DNA of 64,000 bases from Thiodiazotropha sp040506775 (GCA_040506775.1 JBEVWC010000003.1:240007-304006), one strand, 5' to 3'; counted from the first letter of the stretch, positions 45,426 to 54,543 are shown. The notes: a model not told the origin generated them from the letters alone. Translations and numbers: made by a program.

Positions 45426-45830
45426 TCAAGCAGCTTTGTTGACGTATCGACGGATCGCACCCAGCAACTCATCCTTGGTAAAAGGCTTGGTAAGGTACTG
45501 CTCGGATCCGACGATCCGGCCCCTTGCCCGGTCGAACAGACCGTCCTTGCTTGAAAGCATGATTACCGGGATGTTCTTGTACACATCGTTATGCTTGATC
45601 AAGGCGCAGGTCTGATACCCATCCAAACGCGGCATCATGATGTCAACGAAGATGACATCGGGATGATGGTCCGCAATCATCGCCAACGCCTCGAAGCCGT
45701 CGGTGGCGGTGGAGACTTCACAGCCCGCCTTTTTCAAAAGACTCTCGGCCGTGCGCCTTATGGTCTTACTGTCATCGATGACCATGACCCTGACACCAGA
45801 GATGTCCTTTTCAGTTTCATCACCACTCAC
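45426..45830 (-). CDS. pilG: Response regulator PilG
   Basis: 134 residues, a single receiver domain: VIDDSKTIRRT, phospho-Asp in VIFVDIMMPRLDGYQ, Ser in MLSSKDG and the Lys of KPFTKDEL. In Pseudomonas PilG promotes PilB-driven extension and adenylate cyclase activity. It is the first gene of the cluster; its promoter should lie in the 1.1-kb spacer upstream. Confidence 0.93.
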   Translation of the reverse strand: MSGDETEKDISGVRVMVIDDSKTIRRTAESLLKKAGCEVSTATDGFEALAMIADHHPDVIFVDIMMPRLDGYQTCALIKHNDVYKNIPVIMLSSKDGLFDRARGRIVGSEQYLTKPFTKDELLGAIRRYVNKAA

Positions 45831-46144
45831 GTTGCAATCCTCATGTCACGGACATAACTAAATTGGGAAACCCGGTGCTCCGCCCTGGACACAGATGAAG
45901 GTCCCGGATCAAGCATCGGTAAAGTGTTCGTTGTTTTGGGGCTCACCCGCCACACCCCGTTCATCAGCGCTATCGCCTGGGGGGCCTGGTGTCCGCACCC
46001 GGGCACCCCGGAAACGGTAACCGCCGTTGATTCTGTCCGCTCCAGGCAATGCAGAGCGGGTGGCGCTCCGCACAGGTGGCGCCGGACTTTGGCTGATCGG
46101 CTGGGTGACTTCAGCGACACGATTGATCCTGAACCGTTATCGTA

Positions 46145-46158
46145 ATTTTGCACAAAAT
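46145..46158. promoter_or_regulatory. Palindrome upstream of pilG
   Basis: ATTTTG-CA-CAAAAT is a perfect 6-bp inverted repeat about 315 bp upstream of pilG. It is AT-rich within GC-rich surroundings and operator-like; the regulator is unknown. Confidence 0.25.
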
Positions 46159-46555
46159 CCGACCCTGCAGGCACCGAAAAACGGAGCCCGGCAAGCGGAG
46201 AATAACAGTCAAGACACCACATCATGTTAAAAACCTTTCCGGAACCTGACATTCCGGCGATGGAACCCAAAGGATCCTTTCGACTCGTCCTGGTCGTTTT
46301 GTACAGCCTGACCGCCCCGGGTTGCCGCCATGGGGCATTGATCGACTTTATTTATTGTCACTGTCGCAGCAGATTCGGTCTGCCCGGGTCCCTCGCATCC
46401 CTGGATGTCACCGGTCCCTGGCGGCGGCTGGATGATCGACCCGATCCAATCCGCCCAAAATAGCAAGACACTTAGCTGGCATCAAGAATATACTTCCCAA
46501 TTCATATGCTTAGAATTGAGTTCAGTGATCCAGGTCAGCGTGGTTTGCTTTGAGT

Positions 46556-46568
46556 GGTAGCGGCTACC
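46556..46568. promoter_or_regulatory. Palindrome GGTAGC-G-GCTACC
   Basis: A perfect 6-bp inverted repeat around one base, with weaker symmetry extending outward (AGT...CTT). It lies about 405 bp upstream of gshB. It may be an operator or part of a small RNA. Confidence 0.25.
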
Positions 46569-46659
46569 CTTTGAAAAACTTAACTAATAAGCTGAAATCA
46601 CAGACACATGAAAGCCACACATCCTGACCAATGCGGCCGCAGTAAATGAAACCCTGACA

Positions 46660-46690
46660 TCTGATCCCGGTCTGAAAATCAGGATTTTTT
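46660..46690 (+). terminator. Weak terminator-like stem with T6 run
   Basis: CTGAT...ATCAG (or ATCC...GGAT) can pair just before GATTTTTT at about 46684-46690. The stem is short, so confidence is low. If real, it would end a small plus-strand RNA from 46500-46690. Confidence 0.2.
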
Positions 46691-46974
46691 AATTTCTGCG
46701 CATAACCAACAGTTTACACCAGATCCCCCTGGCCCCGGCGGATGGCGGCATTGATTCCTGACACAACAAGGGTGGCGAATGAATAAACCGCGCATGGAAC
46801 CTGCCCGAGATCAAGTGGGATCGGCGGGCGCCTGCGCCGCGAACCAGTTCGGCTTGAAGCACCCGATGATATCCTTCTAAATATATGAGACCGGAGCACT
46901 CGGGTACGCCAGCCATCAGCAGCGACACGACCCATAGGACACCGGAAGGTTGATCACTCCAGGACAAGCGTGAC

Positions 46975-47922
46975 ATGAGCATACAGATCGGTGTCGTGAT
47001 GGATCCCATCGAATCCATCAAGATCCACAAAGACAGTACCTTCGCAATGATGCTGGCGGCCCAGGCGCGCGGCTGGACGATCCACTACATCCAGCAACAC
47101 AACCTGAGCCTGAAGGACGGCATATGCTGGGCGGATACCCGGCATCTTCAGGTGCGGGACGACCCCGCCGGCTGGTACGAGTTCGGTGATCGGCAAAGCC
47201 TGCCGCTGCATGAACTCGATGCGGTGTTGATGCGCAAGGATCCGCCCTTCGACATGGAGTACATCTACACCACTTACCTGCTGGAGCAGGCTGAACGCCA
47301 GGGATGCCTGGTGGTCAACCGCCCCGCCAGTCTGCGCGACGCCAATGAGAAGCTTTTCACTGCCTACTTTCCCCACTGCACCCCGCCGACCCTGGTGACC
47401 CGGGACGCCACCGAGATCCGCGACTTCCATCGCACTCACGAAGACATCATCCTCAAGCCCCTGGGCGGCATGGGCGGGGCCTCCGTGTTTCGCATCACCA
47501 GGGACGACCCCAATCTCTCGGTGATCATCGAAACCCTGACCGAACAGGGCAACAGCTTCACCATGGCGCAACGCTTCATTCCCGAGATTCGCAGCGGCGA
47601 CAAGCGCATACTCATGGTGGATGGGCAAGCAGTACCCTACGCCCTGGCGCGGATCCCGGCGCAGGGCGAGACCCGGGGCAATCTCGCGGCCGGCGGCCGG
47701 GGAGAGGGGGTCGCGCTATCGGAACGGGATCACTGGATCGCACAGCAGGTGGCGCCGGAACTCCAATCCCGTGGCATACTGTTCGCCGGGCTGGACGTGA
47801 TCGGCGACTATCTGACCGAGATCAATGTCACCAGCCCGACCTGCATCCGGGAACTGGACAAACAGTACGACCTGGATATCGCCGGTGACCTGATGGATGC
47901 GATCGCGAAAAGGCTTTCATGA
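46975..47922 (+). CDS. gshB: Glutathione synthetase
   Basis: 315 residues, a cytoplasmic ATP-grasp enzyme joining gamma-glutamylcysteine and glycine. Family hallmarks: VVMDPIESIKIHKDSTFAMM at the N-terminus, DAVLMRKDPPFDMEYIY, the ATP-binding loop KPLGGMGGASVFR, and EINVTSPTCIRELDKQ. The size matches E. coli GshB (316). It is the first gene of the operon gshB-tonB-yqgE-ruvX-pyrR-pyrB-pyrC'. Its stop overlaps the tonB start (ATGA). Confidence 0.96.
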   Translation: MSIQIGVVMDPIESIKIHKDSTFAMMLAAQARGWTIHYIQQHNLSLKDGICWADTRHLQVRDDPAGWYEFGDRQSLPLHELDAVLMRKDPPFDMEYIYTTYLLEQAERQGCLVVNRPASLRDANEKLFTAYFPHCTPPTLVTRDATEIRDFHRTHEDIILKPLGGMGGASVFRITRDDPNLSVIIETLTEQGNSFTMAQRFIPEIRSGDKRILMVDGQAVPYALARIPAQGETRGNLAAGGRGEGVALSERDHWIAQQVAPELQSRGILFAGLDVIGDYLTEINVTSPTCIRELDKQYDLDIAGDLMDAIAKRLS

Positions 47923-48779
47923 CGAGGTTTATCAAAAACTCCACCGATATGCTTGGCGTTGGCCTGTTTATCGCCACAGCACTGCACGCCTTTGCCATCC
48001 TGGGAATCGCTTTCAAGCCCACTGACCCGGTCAAACCCGAGTTCCATCAGCAAAGTCTGGAGGTGATGGTGGTGCGGCGCCTCGCGGAACCACCCAAGCC
48101 GGACGAAGAGGCCGACTTTCTCGCTCAAACCAGCCAGACCGGCGGCGGCGAGGAGACCGAGCGGGTCAAACCCCAGATTGCCGAAGCCCCGCTGCCGGTT
48201 GCACCCGCGCAACCCCAGCCCCGGGAGCATCAGCCGGTCGAACAACCCCGCACCCCGACCCTGACCGCCGAGACTGCGGAACAACAGGTTCCGCTTCAAC
48301 CGGCGGCGGAGATTCCGCCGACCCCCCTGCCCTCAGCCCGGCAGCTCCTGGCGAGTAAAAACCTCGAAATTGCACGCCTCACCGCGGAACTGGAGCGCAA
48401 GACCCAGGCCTATGCGAAGATGCCTAAACGCAAATCGATCAGCGCCAGTACCAAGGAGTACAAATACGCCTCCTACCTGGATGCCTGGCGTCGTAAGGTG
48501 GAACGTATCGGTAACCTGAACTATCCGGACCAGGCCAGGCGTGACAAGCTCTATGGCAACCTGGTTCTGCACGTCGCGGTGAAATCCGATGGCAGTGTGG
48601 AACAGATCCGGGTTCTGCACTCTTCCGGGCATCAGTTGCTGGACGATGCCGCGGTACGCATCGTGCGTCTGGCCGCACCCTTCTCCCCCTTCCCGAACGA
48701 GATCCGTGAAGAGACGGACATCCTCGATATCACCCGTACCTGGCAGTTTCTCCGCAGCGGCCAGTTGTTCTCCGAATAG
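47919..48779 (+). CDS. TonB-family energy transducer (TonB3-like)
   Basis: 286 residues. One N-terminal membrane helix (MLGVGLFIATALHAFAILGI) is followed by a Pro/Glu/Gln-rich periplasmic span (about 60-145). The C-terminal TonB domain (about 190-280) includes LNYPDQARRDKLYGNLVLHV and SSGHQLLDDAAVRIVRLA. No exbB/exbD is adjacent. In Pseudomonas the gene at this syntenic place (tonB3) is needed for normal twitching and pilus assembly, which would link it to the nearby pil-chp genes. Confidence 0.88.
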   Translation: MTRFIKNSTDMLGVGLFIATALHAFAILGIAFKPTDPVKPEFHQQSLEVMVVRRLAEPPKPDEEADFLAQTSQTGGGEETERVKPQIAEAPLPVAPAQPQPREHQPVEQPRTPTLTAETAEQQVPLQPAAEIPPTPLPSARQLLASKNLEIARLTAELERKTQAYAKMPKRKSISASTKEYKYASYLDAWRRKVERIGNLNYPDQARRDKLYGNLVLHVAVKSDGSVEQIRVLHSSGHQLLDDAAVRIVRLAAPFSPFPNEIREETDILDITRTWQFLRSGQLFSE

Positions 48780-48811
48780 CGGTTGCAGCCGTGCGCCCAC
48801 GATTGGATACT

Positions 48812-49381
48812 ATGCACATGCAACCAGAGAGCAACCTGACCAATCATTTTCTCATCGCCATGCCAAGGCTTGAGGACCCAAATTTTTTCCATACAGTGAC
48901 CTACATCTGCGAGCACTCGGAAGACGGCGCCATGGGCATTGTCATCAACCGCCCCATGGAGCTGCACCTGGCCGATATCTTCGAACAGCTCGAGATTCCA
49001 GTGACCTCCGATCTGATTGCGGAGCAACCCGTTTACAACGGTGGACCGGTACAGAGTGACCGGGGCTTCGTGCTGCATGACAGCAGTTCAGAATGGGCCT
49101 CGACACTCAGGGTAACCCCGGAAATCAGTGTCACGACATCCCTGGATATCCTGGAAGCCATCGCCGCAGGCAAGGGACCCAAGCACAACCTCATCGCCCT
49201 GGGTTATGCCGGCTGGGGCGCCGGGCAACTGGAAAACGAACTGGCGCAGAATGCCTGGCTGAATGGTCCGGCAGAGCGCAACATCATCTTTGAGCGCGCC
49301 AGCGAGGAGCGCTGGCAGGCAGCCGCTGACCTGATCGGCATCGATCTGAACCTGTTGAGCGGGGATGCCGGACACGCCTGA
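48812..49381 (+). CDS. YqgE/AlgH family protein (UPF0301)
   Basis: 189 residues, a single-domain protein of unknown biochemical role, named AlgH in Pseudomonas for an effect on alginate. Family stretches: NLTNHFLIAMP, GAMGIVINRPM, YNGGPVQSDRGFVLH and LIALGYAGWGAGQLE. ATG 48812 and ATG 48818 are both possible starts. It sits in the conserved gshB-tonB-yqgE-ruvX order. Confidence 0.93.
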   Translation: MHMQPESNLTNHFLIAMPRLEDPNFFHTVTYICEHSEDGAMGIVINRPMELHLADIFEQLEIPVTSDLIAEQPVYNGGPVQSDRGFVLHDSSSEWASTLRVTPEISVTTSLDILEAIAAGKGPKHNLIALGYAGWGAGQLENELAQNAWLNGPAERNIIFERASEERWQAAADLIGIDLNLLSGDAGHA

Positions 49382-49538
49382 CCCTGTGGACCAGAAGGCT
49401 GCCTTCCCCCCCGCATACCGCCAGGATCTGCTCATTCCGGGACACCCCCCGAATCTGCCGGTCCGGGGCCGTCAGTCACCAAAGTGGCACCCCGTGCAAA
49501 TCCGTGCAGGGTACAGAATCGAGGACGAGGTATACGAG

Positions 49539-49937
49539 ATGGGGACCCTGCTCGGGTTCGATTACGGAACGCGCAAGATCGGGATTGCGGTGGGTCAGAC
49601 CCTGACCGGCACCGCCACTCCATTGGAGACCCTCACCCTGGTCAGTCATCAACCGGACTGGAAGCGCATCAGCGCCCTGATTCAGGAGTGGCAGCCGGAG
49701 GCCCTGGTGGTGGGACTCCCCCTGGACGTGGATGACAGTGAAACCGATGCCACGCAACCGGCACTGCGCTTTTCCAGACAACTTCAAGGCCGTTTCCATC
49801 TGCCCGTGCATCTGGCAGACGAACGCTTTACCTCATTCGAGGCCAGGGACCGGCTGGGACATCGCGCCAAACGGTACGAGGAGTACGATGCCGTCGCCGC
49901 CAAACTGATATTGGAAACCTGGTTAAATGAACAGTAA
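49539..49937 (+). CDS. ruvX: RuvX/YqgF pre-16S rRNA nuclease (putative Holliday junction resolvase)
   Basis: 132 residues, an RNase H-fold nuclease that trims the 5' end of 16S rRNA and was earlier proposed as a Holliday junction resolvase. Catalytic Asp in GFDYGTRKIGIAVG; VVGLPLDVDDSE, LADERFTS and YDAVAAKLILE are conserved. ATG 49539 is the family start; the frame is open upstream. It overlaps pyrR by 11 bp. Confidence 0.93.
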   Translation: MGTLLGFDYGTRKIGIAVGQTLTGTATPLETLTLVSHQPDWKRISALIQEWQPEALVVGLPLDVDDSETDATQPALRFSRQLQGRFHLPVHLADERFTSFEARDRLGHRAKRYEEYDAVAAKLILETWLNEQ

Positions 49938-50493
49938 CACAACCTTTATGGACGCCGATGCCGTCGAATCCCTGGTGGATGTCATGGCGGGCAAGGCCTG
50001 GACTCTGCTCAACGAGCGCGGCATCAGCAACCCCCTGATGGTTGGCATCCGCACCGGCGGCGTCTGGGTGGCGGAGCGGCTGCACCAGGAACTGGGATTG
50101 CAGGAACCCCTGGGAACCCTGGACATCTCATTCTACCGGGACGATTTCACCCGCATCGGCATGAACCCGGAGGTCCATCCCTCCAATCTTCCGATACCGG
50201 TGGACGACCGGCATATCATTCTGGTCGATGATGTACTCCACACCGGGCGCACGATCCGCGCCGCGCTGAACGAGATCTTCGACTACGGCCGGCCCGCCTC
50301 GATCATTCTCGCGACGCTGGTCGATCGCAGCGGACGGGAACTACCCATCCAGCCGGATATCGCCGGGCTGCATCCGGGCCTGGATGCGGATCAACATATC
50401 ACCCTGATCGGCCCTGACCCCCTGAAACTGATCCTCGGGGGCAACAGCAACCGATCCTCACGACGCAGTGACGAACAGGAACATCAGCCATGA
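49927..50493 (+). CDS. pyrR: PyrR, uracil phosphoribosyltransferase / pyr regulator
   Basis: 188 residues, a type I phosphoribosyltransferase fold. The PRPP-binding motif is ILVDDVLHTGRTIRAAL. GIRTGGVWVAERL and DISFYRDDFTRIG match PyrR rather than Upp. The C-terminal ~15 residues (RSSRRSDEQ) are a poorly conserved tail. In Gram-positives PyrR attenuates pyr mRNA; in pseudomonads it influences pyrB transcription. No attenuator is visible here, and the gene overlaps ruvX and pyrB. Confidence 0.93.
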   Translation: MNSNTTFMDADAVESLVDVMAGKAWTLLNERGISNPLMVGIRTGGVWVAERLHQELGLQEPLGTLDISFYRDDFTRIGMNPEVHPSNLPIPVDDRHIILVDDVLHTGRTIRAALNEIFDYGRPASIILATLVDRSGRELPIQPDIAGLHPGLDADQHITLIGPDPLKLILGGNSNRSSRRSDEQEHQP

Positions 50494-51479
50494 GCGTGAG
50501 CAACAAGGCGCTGCAACTCGACAGTGAGAAACGGCTGTTGCACTTTCTCACCATCAACGGTCTCGACAAGGGAATACTCACCGAGATCCTGGACACCGCC
50601 GAAGGTTTCACCGGGGTTTCAGAACGCACCATCAAGAAGGTTCCCCTGTGCCGGGGCAAGGTGGTGGCCAATCTGTTTTTCGAGAACAGCACCCGCACCC
50701 GCACCACCTTCGAACTCGCGGCGAAGCGGCTCTCCGCCGACGTGTTGAACCTCAATATCAGCGCCTCTGCCACTTCCAAGGGTGAAACCCTGCTGGACAC
50801 CCTGCGCAATCTCGAAGCGATGCACGTGGACATGTTCGTGGTACGCCACGCCACCAGTGGCGCGGCCCATTTCATCGCCCAGCATGCGGATCATGGGGTC
50901 GGCGTGATCAATGCCGGGGACGGCCGTCACGCCCATCCCACCCAGGCAATGCTGGACATGTTCACCATCCGTCGTCACAAACAGGAGTTCGTGGGACTGC
51001 GCGTGGCCATCGTCGGGGACATCCTCCACTCCCGGGTGGCACGCTCCCAGATTCTTGCCCTGAACACCCTGGGAGTCTCGGAGGTCCGGGTGGTGGCTCC
51101 GCGGACCCTGCTGCCGAATGACGCCCGCAGCATGGGCGTGCATGTCTACCATGACATGGACGAAGGCATTCGGGACGTGGATGTGATCATCATGCTGCGA
51201 CTGCAGAAAGAGCGCATGAACGGCGCCCTGCTGCCCTCGGAACACGAGTATTTCCGTCTCTATGGCCTGACCGAAAGACGCATGTCGCTGGCAAAACCGG
51301 ACGTGATCGTGATGCACCCCGGCCCCATCAACCGGGGCGTCGAGATGGACTCCCAGGTGGCCGACGGTTCCCAATCGGTGATCCTGCAGCAGGTCAGCTA
51401 CGGTATCGCGATCCGCATGGCGGTGATCTCCATGGTGATCGGCACCCAGAACCTGCGCACGCAGGAGGTGGCGGTATGA
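50490..51479 (+). CDS. pyrB: Aspartate carbamoyltransferase catalytic subunit
   Basis: 329 residues; condenses carbamoyl phosphate and aspartate in pyrimidine synthesis. Carbamoyl-phosphate motif: NSTRTRTTFELAAKRL. HPTQAMLDMFTI and MHPGPINRGVEMDS are conserved. The length suits class A ATCases, which form dodecamers with an inactive dihydroorotase partner; that partner follows directly (4-bp overlap). No pyrI is present. Confidence 0.97.
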   Translation: MSVSNKALQLDSEKRLLHFLTINGLDKGILTEILDTAEGFTGVSERTIKKVPLCRGKVVANLFFENSTRTRTTFELAAKRLSADVLNLNISASATSKGETLLDTLRNLEAMHVDMFVVRHATSGAAHFIAQHADHGVGVINAGDGRHAHPTQAMLDMFTIRRHKQEFVGLRVAIVGDILHSRVARSQILALNTLGVSEVRVVAPRTLLPNDARSMGVHVYHDMDEGIRDVDVIIMLRLQKERMNGALLPSEHEYFRLYGLTERRMSLAKPDVIVMHPGPINRGVEMDSQVADGSQSVILQQVSYGIAIRMAVISMVIGTQNLRTQEVAV

Positions 51480-52777
51480 AACGGAAGAAGAAAAAAGATA
51501 TCAGCATCATCAACGGCCGGGTCATCGATCCGGCCAACGGCATCGACCAGGTCACCGATCTGCACATCGCCAATGGCAAGGTGCTCGCCCTGGGTGAGGC
51601 CCCGGAGGATTTCCATCCCAGCCTGACCCTCGACGCGAGCAATCAGGTGGTCTGTCCGGGACTGATTGACCTGTGCACCCATCTGAGGGAACCCGGCAAG
51701 GAACACAAGGCGACCATCGCGAGTGAAACCCAGGCAGCCGCACGCAGTGGTATCACCACCCTGTGCTGTCCCCCGGATACCCTGCCGGTGATCGACACCC
51801 CGGCGGTGGTCGGACAGATCCGTCACAAGGCCCGCAAAGCGGGTTTCTGCCGATTGCTGCCGATCGGCGCCCTGACCCAGGGACTGGACGGTGAACGGTT
51901 GAGCGAGATGGCCGCGCTGAAATCTGCTGGATGCATCGCGGTCACCAACAACTACATCCCCCTGGCGAATACCCTGGTGCAGCGACGCGCCATGGAATAT
52001 GCCGCCACCTTCGAACTGCTGACCATCATCCGCCCGGAAGATCCGCATCTGGCCAACAACGGCTGCGCACACGAAGGCCGGGTTGCCGACCGTCTGGGAC
52101 TGCCGGGCATCCCCGAAGCGGCGGAAACCGTTGCCGTGGCCCGGGACCTTGCGCTGGCCGACACCACCGGTGCCGTGATCCACTTCCACGCCCTCTCCAG
52201 CGCCAGTGCGGCCCGCACCATGGCCTGGGCCAAGCGGGAGGGTCGCCGGGTGAGCGCCGATGTCGCGATACATCAACTGCATCTCACCGAGCAGGACCTG
52301 GACGGCTTCGACACCCACCTGCATGTGCGTCCGCCGTTGCGTACCGACAGTGACCGGGAGGGACTGCGTCGCGCCGTGGCCAACGGGGTCATCCAAGCCA
52401 TCTGTTCAGATCACCAGCCCCATGAGGCGGATGCCAAGTCCTCCCCGTTTCCCGATACCGAACCCGGCCTGTCCGGTCTGGAGACCCTGCTGTCCCTGAC
52501 CCTCAAACTGGTCGAGCAGGATGTCCTGGATCTGTCCTCCGCCATCGCCCGGCTGACCTGCGGGCCGGCCGACATACTGGGACTGCCCCTGGGACGCCTG
52601 AATCCGGGCGCCACCGCCGACATCTGCATCTTCGATCCGCAACGCCATTGGCGGGTGGACCCCCAGCAGTTGCTGAGCGCGGGCAAGAACACCGCCTTCA
52701 GCGGCTGGGAAATGCCGGGCCTGGTCACTCACACACTCCTCAAAGGCCGTTTGGTCTACACCGAGCAGACAGAATGA
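51476..52777 (+). CDS. Inactive dihydroorotase-like subunit PyrC' (PyrX)
   Basis: 433 residues with a type I dihydroorotase fold (amidohydrolase), but the metal site is broken. The H-x-H of active enzymes is C-T-H in DLCTHLREPG, and the HxED motif is RPED. IHFHALSS and CSDHQPHE are kept. Pseudomonas PyrC' is similarly degenerate and serves to assemble the PyrB dodecamer; the position after pyrB (4-bp overlap) supports that role. A working pyrC should be elsewhere. The start ATG follows the pyrB 3' end directly. Confidence 0.9.
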   Translation: MKRKKKKDISIINGRVIDPANGIDQVTDLHIANGKVLALGEAPEDFHPSLTLDASNQVVCPGLIDLCTHLREPGKEHKATIASETQAAARSGITTLCCPPDTLPVIDTPAVVGQIRHKARKAGFCRLLPIGALTQGLDGERLSEMAALKSAGCIAVTNNYIPLANTLVQRRAMEYAATFELLTIIRPEDPHLANNGCAHEGRVADRLGLPGIPEAAETVAVARDLALADTTGAVIHFHALSSASAARTMAWAKREGRRVSADVAIHQLHLTEQDLDGFDTHLHVRPPLRTDSDREGLRRAVANGVIQAICSDHQPHEADAKSSPFPDTEPGLSGLETLLSLTLKLVEQDVLDLSSAIARLTCGPADILGLPLGRLNPGATADICIFDPQRHWRVDPQQLLSAGKNTAFSGWEMPGLVTHTLLKGRLVYTEQTE

Positions 52778-53646
52778 ACAAACCACACCGCAACACGATA
52801 TTCCTCGAAGAGGCGGAAATTCTCAGCCACCAGGCCCATGAGGGGGAGCAGTTCGTCATGCGGCTGCTCACCCCGCACTGTGCCAGCCGGGCGCAACCCG
52901 GCAGTTTCGTGCACCTGACCTGTGATCCACAACTGCCGCTGCGCCGCCCGATCTCGATCATGCGCACCTCCCCCGACGAGGGCTGGATCGAGCTGCTTTA
53001 CAAACGGGTGGGAGAGGGCACGCGTCTGCTGGCCGAGCGCTCACCCGGGGAACGCATCAGTTTGATGGGCCCGATCGGCAAACCCTTCCAGCCCTCCGCG
53101 GAGCGCAGCCGGCCGCTGCTGATTGGCGGCGGCGTGGGCATGCCGCCGATGATCTTCCTCGCCGATCGTCTGCGCGGGGATCCGAACAAACAGCCATTTG
53201 CGATACTCGGATCCGAAGTCCCCTTCCCGTTCCAGCCCGTACCTTCGAAAATACTCATCCCGGGAGTGCCGGATGGAGTCATCGCTGCCATGCCATTACT
53301 GGATGACTGGGGTGTTGGTTCCCGGCTGGCCAGTCAGCAGGGGTTTTCCGGCTGCTTCGAAGGCTATGTCACAGATCTGGCCCGTCATTGGTTTCACGCC
53401 CTGAACCGGGAGGAACGTGAACAGGTGGAAATCTTCGCCTGCGGACCCCACCCCATGCTCGAGGCCGTCGCCGCTCTGGCGGCAGAGTGGAAGGTCCCCT
53501 GTCAGGTCTCACTCGAGGAGTTCATGGCCTGCGGGATCGGTGGATGTGCGGGTTGCGTGGTGGAGGTACAGACTCCGGAAGGGCCTGCTATGAAACGGGT
53601 CTGCGTGGACGGACCGGTATTCGAGGCAGAGCAGGTTTTCAGCTGA
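52774..53646 (+). CDS. PyrK-like electron-transfer subunit (FAD / [2Fe-2S])
   Basis: 290 residues, ferredoxin-reductase fold. An FAD-binding beta-barrel (RRPISIMRTSP) is followed by an NAD-binding-like domain (LLIGGGVGMPPMIF). The C-terminal [2Fe-2S] cluster has CGIGGCAGCVVEV and RVCVDGPVF. This matches the dihydroorotate dehydrogenase electron-transfer subunit, which passes electrons from class 1B PyrD to NAD. No pyrD is adjacent. It is translationally coupled to pyrC' (ATGA). It could partner a distant PyrD-1B or another oxidoreductase. Confidence 0.85.
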   Translation: MNKPHRNTIFLEEAEILSHQAHEGEQFVMRLLTPHCASRAQPGSFVHLTCDPQLPLRRPISIMRTSPDEGWIELLYKRVGEGTRLLAERSPGERISLMGPIGKPFQPSAERSRPLLIGGGVGMPPMIFLADRLRGDPNKQPFAILGSEVPFPFQPVPSKILIPGVPDGVIAAMPLLDDWGVGSRLASQQGFSGCFEGYVTDLARHWFHALNREEREQVEIFACGPHPMLEAVAALAAEWKVPCQVSLEEFMACGIGGCAGCVVEVQTPEGPAMKRVCVDGPVFEAEQVFS

Positions 53647-53774
53647 TATCCAAGGCGACCTGGATTATTCGGAAGCTGAAACACACAGGCCCCAGGAGGG
53701 TTGCCGTGGCAACGATCCTGAGGCCTGGTATGTTGAATCGAAACCGCCCGAACCTATGATCGGGGCGCATATCG

Positions 53775-54326
53775 TCAGAAGCGGTGAATGTAGCCGAGAT
53801 TGACGGATTCGATGGTGTAATCCTGATTATGGATATCCTCATCCGCATAGCGGATCCATTCCAGGCTGACCGCATCCCGTGAACCCCCGTAGAGCTCGAC
53901 ACCCAGTCCATAGCTGAACGAGGTTTCGGAAACGCTGTTCCAACCGGGTACGTCGCCCGCAAAATAGGTCATACCCGCCAATGCGTAGGCCCGCGCACGA
54001 TCGTCGAACAGGAAGATGTTGCCGCGACCGAACAGGCTCGCCATGTACTCGATCTGATAATTCTCGCCATCCACTGTGTCGGAACTGAAGATACCGAAGT
54101 GGCCTTCAACGGCGGCGTACTTGAAGAATTCCCGTCCCGCCCGTGCAAACATACCGGTACCACGAAACTCATCACCCGAATCATCAAACTCAAACCGGGG
54201 CGAAGCCACCATCACGCCAAAGTAGTTATCCCCTTCGTATCCTGTGCCGTCGGCGAAAATCTCGGCCTGAGCAAGCATCGAGGAAAACAGCAGTCCCATG
54301 CCAACAACAATACTGGTAACTCTCAT
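53775..54326 (-). CDS. Small outer-membrane beta-barrel protein
   Basis: 183 residues. A signal peptide (IVVGMGLLFSSMLAQA) is followed by alternating hydrophobic/aromatic strands (about eight) and a C-terminal Phe (LGYIHRF) recognised by the Bam machinery. OmpA/OmpW-like small barrel; ligand unknown. ATG 54326 has GGAG 9 bp upstream; an in-frame ATG at 54368 would add 14 residues before the signal. It stands alone. Confidence 0.8.
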   Translation of the reverse strand: MRVTSIVVGMGLLFSSMLAQAEIFADGTGYEGDNYFGVMVASPRFEFDDSGDEFRGTGMFARAGREFFKYAAVEGHFGIFSSDTVDGENYQIEYMASLFGRGNIFLFDDRARAYALAGMTYFAGDVPGWNSVSETSFSYGLGVELYGGSRDAVSLEWIRYADEDIHNQDYTIESVNLGYIHRF

Positions 54327-54543
54327 TAACTTTTCTCCGTAAGTCGCATACATACTTATTTTTTCCAACTATAGTCCATCAGACTCATGAAATTCCACCC
54401 GAACGGTGTGATCCAGGGTCAAATTCTTCAACCCGGCATTCATCCGGGAGCAGAGAAAACCGCTCACGGCTGGCGATCAACCCCGTCATTGATGCTTTAT
54501 CGACGCGCATCCGGGAGACTTGACCCGGAGTCATCAGGATCCT

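Larger units (their letters stand above)
45831..46974. other. 1.1-kb non-coding region between pilG and gshB
   Basis: The longest gene-free stretch. It lies between divergent operons (pilG minus, gshB plus). Small open frames on both strands do not resemble proteins and lack ribosome-binding sites. Visible structure: a palindrome ATTTTG-CA-CAAAAT at 46145-46158, an odd-centred palindrome GGTAGC-G-GCTACC at 46556-46568, and a weak stem followed by a T6 run at 46660-46690. It is long enough for regulatory RNA plus two promoter regions, but this is unproven. Confidence 0.5.

Noticed and set aside
46224..46466. 79-codon frames on both strands in the pilG-gshB spacer
   Set aside because: Overlapping frames on opposite strands, no ribosome-binding site, no recognisable protein pattern.
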